A stretch of 64,000 bases of DNA, taken from assembly GCA_018261935.1 (NCBI GenBank), contig JAGTRP010000020.1:28170-92169 (forward strand), in the 5' to 3' direction. Position 1 is the stretch's first letter; each line of letters begins with the position of its first letter. A model generated the notes under the pieces. That model searched no databases, was not told where the DNA came from, and saw only the letters and a list, made by a program, of their open reading frames with translations. Positions 34,277-43,041 of the stretch are shown piece after piece. The stretch is from Rhodocyclaceae bacterium (GTDB lineage: Bacteria; Pseudomonadota; Gammaproteobacteria; Burkholderiales; Rhodocyclaceae). The translations under genes and the position numbers were made by a program.

Positions 34277-35697
34277 CCGCTACTCGCGCCATTGGAAGTC
34301 TCGAGAAGGCAGCCCTCATCCTGGCCGGGCTGGCCGCCGCAGCGGCCGTGCCCGATATCTGGCCCCTTTGGGCCGGCTGCCTGGGGGCGGCCTTCGCCGC
34401 CGAATTGTGGGATGGCATCCGGACGGGGCGGGAGCGCCGCGCCCAGGCGGACCGGCAGCAGCCCGACCCCATCGCCGGCGAAGCGGCCCGGCTGGGCAAG
34501 CAGGGCCGGGAGCTGACCCAGACCAATGCCACCCTGACGGCCCGCTTCACCGAGGTGGTGATGGCCGTGGACAAGCAGTCCCGCTCCATCCACGAGGCGA
34601 CGGAATCCATCCAGGTCTTCGCCGCCAGCACCCAGCAGATCGCCGACGGGGCCGGCATCTGCCTGGACAACGCCGCCCGCTCCTACGAGCTCGCCCGCCT
34701 CGGCGAGGAGACCGTCGGGGAGGCCGCCCGTGAGATCCAGGAGGTGGCGACGGCGGTCCATGGCCTCGGGGCGCAGCTCGCCACCGTGGTCAAGAGCAGC
34801 AGCGAAATCGGCGCCATCGTGCGCATCATCCAGGACATCTCTGGCCAGACCAATCTCCTGGCCCTGAACGCCGCCATCGAGGCGGCCCGGGCCGGCGAGC
34901 ACGGGCGCGGCTTCGCGGTGGTTTCCGACGAGGTCCGGAAGCTCGCCGAGCGCACCAACGGGGCCACCCTGGAAATCGCCGCCATGATCGAGCGCATCAA
35001 TGCCGAGACCCAGCGCCTGGACGGCGAACTGGCCCGCACCGACCAGCGGGTGGACCAGGTGGCCCGGCACGCCGGGGAAGCGGCGGCCTCCCTCACCGAG
35101 ATCACCCGCAATTCCTCGGAAACGGTGGAGCAGACCCGGGCCATCGCCGGGCTGGCCGGGGAGCAGGCGGCGGTGCGGGAAAAAATCGCCGACAGCATCG
35201 CCGCCATCGACGACCAGGCCGCCCGGACCAGCGCCGCGGTGAATGGCTGCGACAAGCTGGTGCGCAGCGTCCAGGTCCAGATCGGCGACATCCGCCAGGT
35301 TCTGTCCGGCCTCGGGCAGCAGTCGGCGGGCGACCTGGAGACCATGCTGGACGTGCTGGAGGAGGCCCGGGCCAACAATATCCTGGTGATGAATTCCCGC
35401 ACCGCCGAGGACGCCCGGGGGCCGCTGCGCCAGCTCCGGGAACTGGAAGGCCAGCTGGACCGGTGCCAGGCGGCCCTCCAGAGCGAGCAGGAAGCCCGCC
35501 CCCATCCGGTGGTGCCGCGCCTGCTGGCCGCCCTGGGAGACTACCGGCGGGTCTGGGATGCCTTCCTCGCCACCGCCGAAAGGGGCGACCTGGAATCCCC
35601 CAAGGTCATCATCTCCAAGGACCTGCGGCCCCGTTACGAGGCCCTGAAGGGCGTCCTCACCGAGCTGCTCGACAGCCGGCCCCAGCCGGCGGCCTAG
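34273..35697 (+). CDS. Methyl-accepting chemotaxis-type receptor without periplasmic domain
   Basis: This is a 474-residue protein. Two close hydrophobic segments (about 10-28 and 30-45) form a membrane hairpin with almost no periplasmic loop. A long coiled-coil signalling domain follows, with the conserved hairpin tip ([20 protein letters not shown], ending in [15 protein letters not shown]). The C-terminal 100 residues (about 375-474) form an extra helical domain. Sensing must therefore be cytoplasmic or within the membrane. It is encoded between a small coupled helical protein and an isomerase/exporter pair, an odd context for chemotaxis. Confidence 0.88.
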   Translation: MTATRAIGSLEKAALILAGLAAAAAVPDIWPLWAGCLGAAFAAELWDGIRTGRERRAQADRQQPDPIAGEAARLGKQGRELTQTNATLTARFTEVVMAVDKQSRSIHEATESIQVFAASTQQIADGAGICLDNAARSYELARLGEETVGEAAREIQEVATAVHGLGAQLATVVKSSSEIGAIVRIIQDISGQTNLLALNAAIEAARAGEHGRGFAVVSDEVRKLAERTNGATLEIAAMIERINAETQRLDGELARTDQRVDQVARHAGEAAASLTEITRNSSETVEQTRAIAGLAGEQAAVREKIADSIAAIDDQAARTSAAVNGCDKLVRSVQVQIGDIRQVLSGLGQQSAGDLETMLDVLEEARANNILVMNSRTAEDARGPLRQLRELEGQLDRCQAALQSEQEARPHPVVPRLLAALGDYRRVWDAFLATAERGDLESPKVIISKDLRPRYEALKGVLTELLDSRPQPAA

Positions 35698-35783
35698 TCC
35701 TGGCCACGGTCCCGGAAGCGGCGGCGAACCTCGGGCTTTGGCCAGCCCTCTAACCGGCTTTGCGGGCGGAAGGAGAGAAGAAG

Positions 35784-36536
35784 ATGGCGGCCATCGTGCG
35801 AATCGACGACAAGGACGTCGATACGGAGGAATTCCTCAGGACCCTGAAGCTCGCGGGTCAGTTCGAGGGGCTCCTGGAGCAGTTCGTCAGGGACCGGGTG
35901 ACGGTGCTGGCCGCCAGGAAGCAGGGGGTCGCCGTGACGCCGGAGGAAATCCAGGAGCGGGCCGACCAGTTCCGCCGGGTCCGGGGCCTGCACCGGGCCG
36001 CCGACATGAACCATTACCTGGATGCCGTCGGCGTCAGCCTGGACGAATTCGAGGCCTTCATCGTCGATAGCCTGTACCAGGAGAAAGTGCTGGAACAGGT
36101 CTGCAACGGCCAAGCGGTGGAGGACTACTTCAAGCTCAATTCCCCTAGGTTCGATTGCATCGAGGTGAGCCACATCGTCCTCGATACGGAAGGGGCGGCC
36201 AAGGAGATGATGTCCATCCTCCAAGACGACCCGGACAGCTTCGCCGACATGGCCCGGGAGCATTCCATCGCCGACACCCGGGAGGATGGCGGCGCCATCG
36301 GCAAGGTCCTGCGGGGCTCCCTGCGCAGCGATATCGAGGCCAAGATCTTCAACGCCGAGCCGGGCGACCTGCTGGGGCCGTTTCCTTCGGCCGAGCCGGG
36401 CCTCTACGAAATCTTCGCGGTCAATGCCAAGCACCCGGCCCGGCTGGACGAGGAGACCGGGGCCGAGGTGCGGCGCCTCCTGCGGGAGGAATGGCTGATG
36501 GCCCGGGCCCGGGAACACATGATCGAGGCGGCCTAG
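35784..36536 (+). CDS. Parvulin-type peptidyl-prolyl isomerase (SurA/PpiC-like)
   Basis: ATG 35784 after GGAAGGAGAG gives 250 residues. A helical N-terminal part (about 1-115, SurA_N-like) is followed by a PpiC rotamase domain (about 120-225: VSHIVLDTE, SFADMAREHSI, EDGGAIGKVLRG). There is no signal peptide, so it should be cytoplasmic. It lies 19 bp before the C39 ABC exporter gene, suggesting it keeps the exporter's substrate unfolded or in an export-competent form, as proposed for isomerases in some bacteriocin and cyanobacterial peptide export clusters (inference). Confidence 0.85.
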   Translation: MAAIVRIDDKDVDTEEFLRTLKLAGQFEGLLEQFVRDRVTVLAARKQGVAVTPEEIQERADQFRRVRGLHRAADMNHYLDAVGVSLDEFEAFIVDSLYQEKVLEQVCNGQAVEDYFKLNSPRFDCIEVSHIVLDTEGAAKEMMSILQDDPDSFADMAREHSIADTREDGGAIGKVLRGSLRSDIEAKIFNAEPGDLLGPFPSAEPGLYEIFAVNAKHPARLDEETGAEVRRLLREEWLMARAREHMIEAA

Positions 36537-36555
36537 ATCCGGGGGCGGGGCAACC

Positions 36556-39500
36556 ATGGACGCCCCCCGGGATCCGCAGGCCGTCGCGGATTTCCTGTCG
36601 TCCGTCGAGATTCTCTCCCCCTTCGCCCGGGATGAGATCGAGGCCCTGGCCGAACACGCCGAGTCCCGCTTCTATTCCTTCGGCGAAACGGTCTGCAATG
36701 CCGGGGAGCCGGCGGAAGGCCTGTACGTGGTGAAATCCGGGTCCGTCCGGGTGTTCACCGACGAGCAGGGCAAGGAAATCAGCATGGGGGTGAGGAAAGA
36801 GAAGGAGGTCTTCGCCGAAATCGCCATGCTCCGGGACTACCACCACGAATCCTCGGTGCGGGCTTCCCTGAAGACCGAGGTCCTGCTCATCCCGCGCCGG
36901 GACATCGAGCCTGTCATCGCCCGCAACCCGGCCGCCCTGGCCTTCGTCACCAACTACGTGGCCATCAGCTCGGCGGGGGGATTCGTCACCCGCCTCTTCG
37001 ACCTGCGGGGCAAGCTCGACAAGGCCGAGCTGGAGGAATTCGTGCGCAGCGTCGGCGTCAAGCGGGTCGGCGCCGGCCGGGAAATCATCCAGCAGGATGC
37101 CCGGGGCGACCGCCGGCTCTACGTCGTCCGCCAGGGGGAAGTGCGCATCGTGCGCACCGAGGAAGGCACCGAGTATCCCCTGGCGACCCTGCGCCAGGGC
37201 GAGACCTTCGGCGAGAAGGCCTGCCTCCTGCGCCAGGAGCAGACGGCCTCGGTCATCGCCGCCACCGACACCACCCTCCTGGTCGTTCCCGAGAAGACGG
37301 TGCATCAGATCCTGGAAGCCAACCCGAAGCTCAGGGAAGTCCTGGAGGAGCGCATTCGCTTTGTCGAAAGGGAGCTGCAGCGCCAGAAGAAGCTGGCGGA
37401 AAGGCGCAAGCTCCCGGTCACCCTGGACCTCGGCACCAAGCCCGGCATCGGGGAAAAGGTCATCAAGCGCTTCGCCCTGGTGGAGCAGGCCGAGGAGATG
37501 GACTGCGGCGCCGCCTGCCTGGCCATGATCTGCCGCCACCACGGCGTCGCCATGACCCTGGGGAAGCTGCGGGAACTGGCCAACGTCACCACCCAGGGCG
37601 CCACCCTCGACAGCCTCGCCCGGGCCGGCGAATCCCTGGGCTTCACCACCCGGGGCGTGCAGTGCACCTTCGATTCCCTCCTGGGCTTCGAGCCGCCCTT
37701 CATCGTCCACTGGGAGGGCTACCACTACGTGGTGGTCTATGGGGTCTCGAAGGACAAGGTCTGGGTGGCGGACCCGGCCATCGGCTTCAAGGAGATGGGC
37801 ATCGAGGAATTCGAGCGCGGCTGGAGCGGCACCTGCCTGCTGTTCACCCCCGGCGAGAACCTGGTGCAGCTGGCCGCCTCCCGTTCCCCCTGGGTCCGCT
37901 TCGTGGGGTACCTGAGACCCTACAAGAAGATCCTCGCCCACCTGTTCATGGCCACCTTCGTGATCCAGGTGCTCGGGCTGGTGCCGCCGGTGATTATCCA
38001 GAACGTCCTGGACGGGGTCATCGTGCATCAGAACGTCGGCCTCCTGCATCTCCTGGTCCTCGGCCTGGTGATTTCCAGCGTCTTCTCCCAGCTCATGGCC
38101 ACCATCCGGGCCTTCCTGGCCAACTTCATGGTCCGCAACATGGATTTCGCCATGATGTCCCACTTCTTCAAGCACACCCTTTCCCTGCCGTTCTCCTTCT
38201 TCGCCAAGCGCAAGACCGGGGACATCCTGGCCCGCTTCGAGGAAAACCACACCATCCGGGCCTTCCTCACCGAGTCCACGGTCACCACCGTGCTTAACCT
38301 GCTGATGATCTTCATCTACTTCACGATCATGTTCATCTACAACGTGAAGCTGACCCTGCTCCTCATCGCCTTCGTCATCCCCATCCTGGCGCTGACCGTG
38401 CTGGTGACCCCCCGGGTGAAGAATTTCGCCCGGGAAGTGTTCACCGCCGGCACCGATGCCAGGGCCTTCCTGATGGAAGCCCTGGGCGGGGTCGAGACCA
38501 TCAAGGGCATGGGCAGCGAGCGGCCGGTGCGCCTCAAGTGGGAGAAGAAATACGCCAAGGCCCTGGAGGTGCAGTACCGGGCCCAGAGCTTCCACATCCT
38601 GGTGGGGCTGGCCGGCCAGCTCCTCAACGCCGCCACCACCGTCGCCATCCTGTGGGCCGGGGCGAGCCTGGTGCTGGCCCACGAGCTCACCATCGGCCAG
38701 CTCATCGCCTTCAATGCCCTCATGGGCAGCGTCATGGCCCCCCTCATGGGCCTGGTGGGGCTGTGGAGCCTTTTGAACGACGCCGGGGTCGCCATGGAGC
38801 GCCTGGGAGACGTGCTGGACATGGAGCCGGAGCAGAAGCCCAGCGAACTGGCCTCCAGGGTCCTGCTCCCCGACCTGCAGGGGGAGATCCGCCTGGAAGG
38901 CGTCTATTTCCGCTACGGCGAAGCCGACACCCCCTACGTCCTGGAGAACATCAGCCTCGACATCAAGCCGGGGGAGCTGGTGGCCGTCGTCGGCCGCAGC
39001 GGCTCGGGCAAGACCACCCTGGCCAAGCTGCTGGTGGGCTTCTATCCGCCCTCGGAGGGCCGGATTGTCGTGGACGGCTACGACATGGGCCTCATCGACA
39101 AGGAGTATTACCGGGCCCAGGTGGGCTACGTGATGCAAAGCAACCTGCTCTTTTCGGGGACCGTGGCGGAGAACATCGCCAGCGGCGACGAGAGCCCGGA
39201 CCGCCGGCGGATCGAGGAGGTGGCGAAGATGGCGGACGCCCACGCCTTCATCAGCAAGCTGCCCCTGCGCTACGAGCAGGTGGTGGGGGAGCGGGGCATG
39301 GGCCTCTCCGGCGGGCAGATCCAGCGCCTCTGCATCGCCCGGGCCCTGTACCACGATCCGCGCCTGCTGGTCTTCGACGAGGCCACCTCGGCCCTGGACA
39401 CCCAGTCCGAGAGCAACATCATCGCCAACATGCAGGACATCCTGAAGGGGCGCACGGCCCTCATCATCGCCCACCGTCTCTCCACCATCATGCGGGCCGA

Positions 39501-39615
39501 CAAGATCCTGGTCCTCTACGAGGGAGCCATCGTCGAGCAGGGAAAGCACGAGGAACTGGTGGACCGGAAGGGCATGTACTACCAGTTGGTCCAGAAGCAG
39601 CTGAGCGCCGGATGA
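36556..39615 (+). CDS. C39-peptidase ABC exporter with two cyclic-nucleotide-binding domains
   Basis: This is a 1019-residue fusion: cNMP domain 1 (about 10-130), cNMP domain 2 (about 150-270), linker, C39 peptidase (about 305-440), membrane domain (about 460-760) and ABC ATPase (about 780-1015). The peptidase has the full set Q311, C317 (MDCGAACLAMI), H390 and D406, so it should cut a double-glycine-type leader, unlike the inactive domain of HlyB. Walker A GRSGSGKT is near 813, LSGGQ near 917, and FDEATSALD follows. It sits in the inner membrane and probably exports a peptide or protein with nucleotide-controlled activity. No HlyD adaptor is adjacent and no obvious GG-leader peptide was found nearby. 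Confidence 0.9.
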   Translation: MDAPRDPQAVADFLSSVEILSPFARDEIEALAEHAESRFYSFGETVCNAGEPAEGLYVVKSGSVRVFTDEQGKEISMGVRKEKEVFAEIAMLRDYHHESSVRASLKTEVLLIPRRDIEPVIARNPAALAFVTNYVAISSAGGFVTRLFDLRGKLDKAELEEFVRSVGVKRVGAGREIIQQDARGDRRLYVVRQGEVRIVRTEEGTEYPLATLRQGETFGEKACLLRQEQTASVIAATDTTLLVVPEKTVHQILEANPKLREVLEERIRFVERELQRQKKLAERRKLPVTLDLGTKPGIGEKVIKRFALVEQAEEMDCGAACLAMICRHHGVAMTLGKLRELANVTTQGATLDSLARAGESLGFTTRGVQCTFDSLLGFEPPFIVHWEGYHYVVVYGVSKDKVWVADPAIGFKEMGIEEFERGWSGTCLLFTPGENLVQLAASRSPWVRFVGYLRPYKKILAHLFMATFVIQVLGLVPPVIIQNVLDGVIVHQNVGLLHLLVLGLVISSVFSQLMATIRAFLANFMVRNMDFAMMSHFFKHTLSLPFSFFAKRKTGDILARFEENHTIRAFLTESTVTTVLNLLMIFIYFTIMFIYNVKLTLLLIAFVIPILALTVLVTPRVKNFAREVFTAGTDARAFLMEALGGVETIKGMGSERPVRLKWEKKYAKALEVQYRAQSFHILVGLAGQLLNAATTVAILWAGASLVLAHELTIGQLIAFNALMGSVMAPLMGLVGLWSLLNDAGVAMERLGDVLDMEPEQKPSELASRVLLPDLQGEIRLEGVYFRYGEADTPYVLENISLDIKPGELVAVVGRSGSGKTTLAKLLVGFYPPSEGRIVVDGYDMGLIDKEYYRAQVGYVMQSNLLFSGTVAENIASGDESPDRRRIEEVAKMADAHAFISKLPLRYEQVVGERGMGLSGGQIQRLCIARALYHDPRLLVFDEATSALDTQSESNIIANMQDILKGRTALIIAHRLSTIMRADKILVLYEGAIVEQGKHEELVDRKGMYYQLVQKQLSAG

Positions 39616-40895
39616 GGATACTGGACCAGGACGTCTCGGGCGGTTCCGCCATCGCCTACGCCGGGCTCATCGAGAAGATCGAGATCCTGCGCTCCACCTT
39701 GCGCTGGTCGGCGCGGCTGGAGCGCCCCGATATCGAGAAGCTGCTGCGGCAATTCACGGCCCTGCGGGACGAGGTCATGCAGCTTTCCCACCGGGAGCGC
39801 TTCGTCAAGGCGGCCGCCGCCGAGCCCGCCCGCCCGCGCCAGGCGCCGGGGGAGCGGCGCCAGGCCCTGCTCGAACGCAGCTTCGTCTTCGAAGGCACCT
39901 TCGGGGACAACCCCAAGCTCCTGGAGGCCCTGGAAATCGCCGAGAAGGCCGCCCCCACCGACCTGCCGGTGCTCATCGACGGCGAGAGCGGCACCGGCAA
40001 GGAGCTGATGGCCAAAGTCATCCACGCCAACGGGGCCCGGGCCGACAAGCCCTTCATTTCGGTGAACTGCGGGGCAATTCCCGAAAATCTCCTGGAATCC
40101 GAGCTTTTCGGGCACCGGAAGGGCGCCTTCACCGGGGCCGCCAGCGACAGGAAGGGCAAGTTCGAAAGCGCCCACCGGGGCACCATCTTCCTGGACGAGA
40201 TCGGCGAGCTGCCCCTCACCGGCCAGGTGAAGCTTCTGCGAGTGCTGGAAGCCCACGAGATCCAGCGAGTCGGTTCCGACGAGGCCATCGCCGTGGATGC
40301 GCGCATCGTCGCCGCCACCAACCGGAACCTGCGGCGCTTCTGCGAGGAGGGGCGCTTCCGGGAGGACCTTTTCTACCGGCTGAGCGTCATCCACCTGACC
40401 TTGCCGCCCCTGCGGGAGAGGAAGGACGAAATCCCCCTGCTGATCGCCTACTTCGGCGACGAGGCGGCGGAAGCCCTGAAACGGCGCCCGGTGGCGCTGT
40501 CGCCGCGGCTGCGGGATTTCCTGCTCGATTACGCCTATCCGGGCAATATCCGGGAGCTGCGCAACCTCATTTACCGCATCTCCTGCCTGGCCGGGGAGAC
40601 GGCGGGGCTGGAACATTTGCCGGAGGCCCTCCGGCCCGTCTCGCCGGCCTTCCCGGCCCCCGCCGGCAGCGCCGACGCCGCCATCCCCAAGTCCCTGAGC
40701 GACGCCAAGCGGGCCGCCAGCGACGAGGCGGAAAAGGCGCTGCTGGAGCGGGGCCTGCAGGAAGTCGGGGGGACGGTGGCGGAGCTGGCGCGGCGCTGGG
40801 ACATGAACCGCTCCCATCTCCAGACCCTGTTGAAGAAACACGGCATCCACTCCAAGGACTTCCGCCGGGCGGCGGCGCCGGACAAATCCCCTTGA
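39612..40895 (+). CDS. Sigma-54-dependent activator without receiver domain
   Basis: ATG 39612 overlaps the exporter's stop (ATGA) and gives 427 residues; the longer open frame is antisense-like code inside the exporter. A short helical N-terminal part (1-90) has no known sensor fold. The AAA+ domain has GESGTGKE (124-131) and an intact GAFTGA loop (171-176), and a Fis-type helix-turn-helix lies near 385-415. It is translationally coupled to the exporter and probably regulates a sigma-54 promoter of the locus or its cargo. The target promoter was not found. Confidence 0.88.
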   Translation: MRILDQDVSGGSAIAYAGLIEKIEILRSTLRWSARLERPDIEKLLRQFTALRDEVMQLSHRERFVKAAAAEPARPRQAPGERRQALLERSFVFEGTFGDNPKLLEALEIAEKAAPTDLPVLIDGESGTGKELMAKVIHANGARADKPFISVNCGAIPENLLESELFGHRKGAFTGAASDRKGKFESAHRGTIFLDEIGELPLTGQVKLLRVLEAHEIQRVGSDEAIAVDARIVAATNRNLRRFCEEGRFREDLFYRLSVIHLTLPPLRERKDEIPLLIAYFGDEAAEALKRRPVALSPRLRDFLLDYAYPGNIRELRNLIYRISCLAGETAGLEHLPEALRPVSPAFPAPAGSADAAIPKSLSDAKRAASDEAEKALLERGLQEVGGTVAELARRWDMNRSHLQTLLKKHGIHSKDFRRAAAPDKSP

Positions 40896-41052
40896 GAACC
40901 ATCGCAATCGAGCGACAGCTCGCGGCATGGCAATGCCATTGGACAGGGGCGGCATCATGGGCCGGCTTCCGGGGAAGCCGGCCTGTGGTTTCCGGTGCGG
41001 GCGCAAGCGCCTGCACAGGCATCGGGGCCCCGATGCCTGAAGCCGGGCAGGA

Positions 41053-42720
41053 TCAGGCGTAGCGGATCACATAATCCACATAGACATTCATCGGCCGGGA
41101 TTCGCTGTCGCCGCCGCTCAGGGTGTGGGTGTGGCTTCCATCCTGAGAGGTGGGGGTGGCGGTGGGGTTGTTTTCGGCCAGATCGACCCCCGCCACCACA
41201 TCGATGGTGTGGGTGTCGGTCGGAATGTTGGGAATGCTGTGGAGGTGGTTGCCATCCGTGCTGGTGGTGATGGGGACGACCGGAGCACCGGTTGTCGAGT
41301 GTTGCAGCACGGTGCCGGTCTTCGACTGTCCGCCGGCGCCGGCGACGAAATAGCCCCGCAGGTCGGGTAGCATGAATTGCAGGGGAACGCTGCCGTAGGT
41401 ATCGCCGATCACCGCATACAAGGCGGCATATTTGGGATCCGACTTGGACAGCTTACCGCCATTGCAGGGCAGCCATCCCATTTCCAGCAGGATGGCGAGG
41501 TTGCTGAAGTTGGTGGTGTCCGCGCCGATGGCCAGGATCGAGCCGATGGGGGGGGCGGAACCCAGATTGTCGTTGGCGATCAGCAGGTCGAGATAGACGT
41601 TGGCCGGACGGGTTTCCTTGTCGCCGCCGATAATCGAGTGGGTGTGGTCTCCATTGGCGGTCGAGGTCGTGGTGGCGTCGGTCCATTCCATGCAGTTATA
41701 GGCCGCCGGGCCGCTGGCTCCCCAGGCCGCATGGTGGTCGTCATGGGGCACCTTGGCGATGTTGTGGGTATGGGCGCCGGCGCTCCCGGCCTGCAGATTG
41801 GCTGGTTTGCCGGTGGCATAGCCTTGGGCGGAGCCGGTGGCATCGCCGATGGCGCCGCCGGTATTCGCCTCATGGCGCTTGCTTGCATCGGGGTCGCGGC
41901 CGGTGGAATGGTTGGTGCCTCTCAGGAAGTTGCCGCGCAAGTCCGGGACGTTGAAGACGCTGACGCCGTCGCCGCCGTAGTTGTAGGAGATCATGGCATT
42001 GAGGTTCGGAAAGCGGGTCGTGCCGTAGGACATGCCGTCGCAATTGAGCCAGAAGTCGGCCGGAACGGTCAGGGCGCCGGCAAAACCGGCCAGCACGCCG
42101 GCCGGGGTGGAGCCGTTGGCGGTCTGCGGTTCGCTGGCCTTGATCACGAAGTACAGGGCCGTATTGACCGGGATCGTGGCGCTGTCGTACCCGCTCAGGG
42201 TATGGCTGTGGGCGCCGTCGGTGTCCGTATCGGCGGGGGCGCTCCAGCGCGCCATGGAGTAGGTGCTGCCGCACCATGCTTCATGCATGTCCGAGGTCAG
42301 ATGGGAAACCGTGTGGGTATGGGTGCCGCTGGTGGCCACGGTCAATACGTTGCTGGTCGGCAGCGCAGTAGCGGCGCTCTGCAGGGAACCGACATTGTTG
42401 CCGGTGGCGCCGCCCGGGGCGGCGGCGACGCGGCTGCCGGCATCCGGGTCGCCGTTGGGAGTCTGGCCGTTGCGGCCCCGGATGAAACGGTCACGCAGGT
42501 CCGGCACGTTGAAACTGGTTGCATTGCCGCCGTTGGCGGCGCCGATTGCCGCATACAGGCTCGGATATTCGCTTTGACTGTATGAAGTGCCGTCGCACAC
42601 GAGCCAGCCGGCGGCAGCGAGGCTCTGACGGTTGGCCGGGACGGACAGGTCCCCGGCGTAGGAGATGACGGATCCGACGGGCAAACTGCCGTTGGCCTGG
42701 GTGCTGAATGTGTTCTGCAT
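41053..42720 (-). CDS. Triple phage-tail-collar-domain protein
   Basis: The 555-residue protein starts after AGGGAAG. Three tandem modules (about 8-190, 205-385 and 395-555) each carry a collar core (GWLVCDG / FWLNCDG / GWLPCNG, then FNVPDLRDRF / FNVPDLRGNF / FMLPDLRGYF). Each module also has a pair of H-x-H turns (GTHTHT and GAHSHT; GAHTHN and GDHTHS; GNHLHS and GSHTHT). Trimeric tail fibres with H-x-H motifs can bind iron along the axis, so a fibrous trimer is likely. There are no other phage genes around it. It is convergent with the exporter/regulator operon and could be an exported surface fibre (inference). Confidence 0.85.
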   Translation of the reverse strand: MQNTFSTQANGSLPVGSVISYAGDLSVPANRQSLAAAGWLVCDGTSYSQSEYPSLYAAIGAANGGNATSFNVPDLRDRFIRGRNGQTPNGDPDAGSRVAAAPGGATGNNVGSLQSAATALPTSNVLTVATSGTHTHTVSHLTSDMHEAWCGSTYSMARWSAPADTDTDGAHSHTLSGYDSATIPVNTALYFVIKASEPQTANGSTPAGVLAGFAGALTVPADFWLNCDGMSYGTTRFPNLNAMISYNYGGDGVSVFNVPDLRGNFLRGTNHSTGRDPDASKRHEANTGGAIGDATGSAQGYATGKPANLQAGSAGAHTHNIAKVPHDDHHAAWGASGPAAYNCMEWTDATTTSTANGDHTHSIIGGDKETRPANVYLDLLIANDNLGSAPPIGSILAIGADTTNFSNLAILLEMGWLPCNGGKLSKSDPKYAALYAVIGDTYGSVPLQFMLPDLRGYFVAGAGGQSKTGTVLQHSTTGAPVVPITTSTDGNHLHSIPNIPTDTHTIDVVAGVDLAENNPTATPTSQDGSHTHTLSGGDSESRPMNVYVDYVIRYA

Positions 42721-43041
42721 CTTGCTTCCCTATGATATGGAGATTGGAAAAAGACGGAGGCCGAAGAGAACCTCCCCGCCCTGCCACTCGCCTGGCTCTT
42801 GGCTATCGGCTGGACGCCGCAGCCCTGAGCCGGCTCGAGACGAATGGAGGGGGAAGGAATCCTCGGCCCCGGCTGCACCTCGAAATCGTCAACAGAGTTG
42901 ACGAGGGCATAATGCCATAGTCATTAATTGCGGGAAAGGAATGCTCGTCAGGCTACGAAAGCGGCAAGGCGCTTGCGGACATGCAAGGGATACTGCGCCG
43001 GTATGGCCGGGACGGGCGGCCGGGAGCGGGGGCCTGACGCC
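42721..43041. other. Non-coding gap upstream of the collar gene
   Basis: These 321 bp hold no frame with coding character. The minus-strand promoter of the collar gene must lie here, but I see no good -35/-10 or -24/-12 pair. Only the ribosome-binding site close to 42720 is clear. Confidence 0.5.

Noticed and set aside
36421..39549. A 1042-residue open frame on the minus strand opposite the ABC exporter
   Set aside because: It is Gly/His/Asp-rich low-complexity code produced by the GC-rich third positions of the real plus-strand gene, with no domains. Similar shadows lie opposite the PAS kinase (5068-7593), the helicase, dmpN and the GGDEF/EAL gene.
36556..39615. This exporter as the dedicated transporter of the RTX protein
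   Set aside because: Its peptidase keeps the catalytic Cys typical of leader-cutting exporters, whereas RTX exporters have an inactive domain; the loci are about 20 kb apart and the RTX locus has its own exporter remnant. Not excluded, but unsupported.
41053..42720. Prophage or tailocin
   Set aside because: Only collar-domain modules are present. No terminase, capsid, sheath, baseplate, lysis or integrase genes lie within 10 kb on either side.
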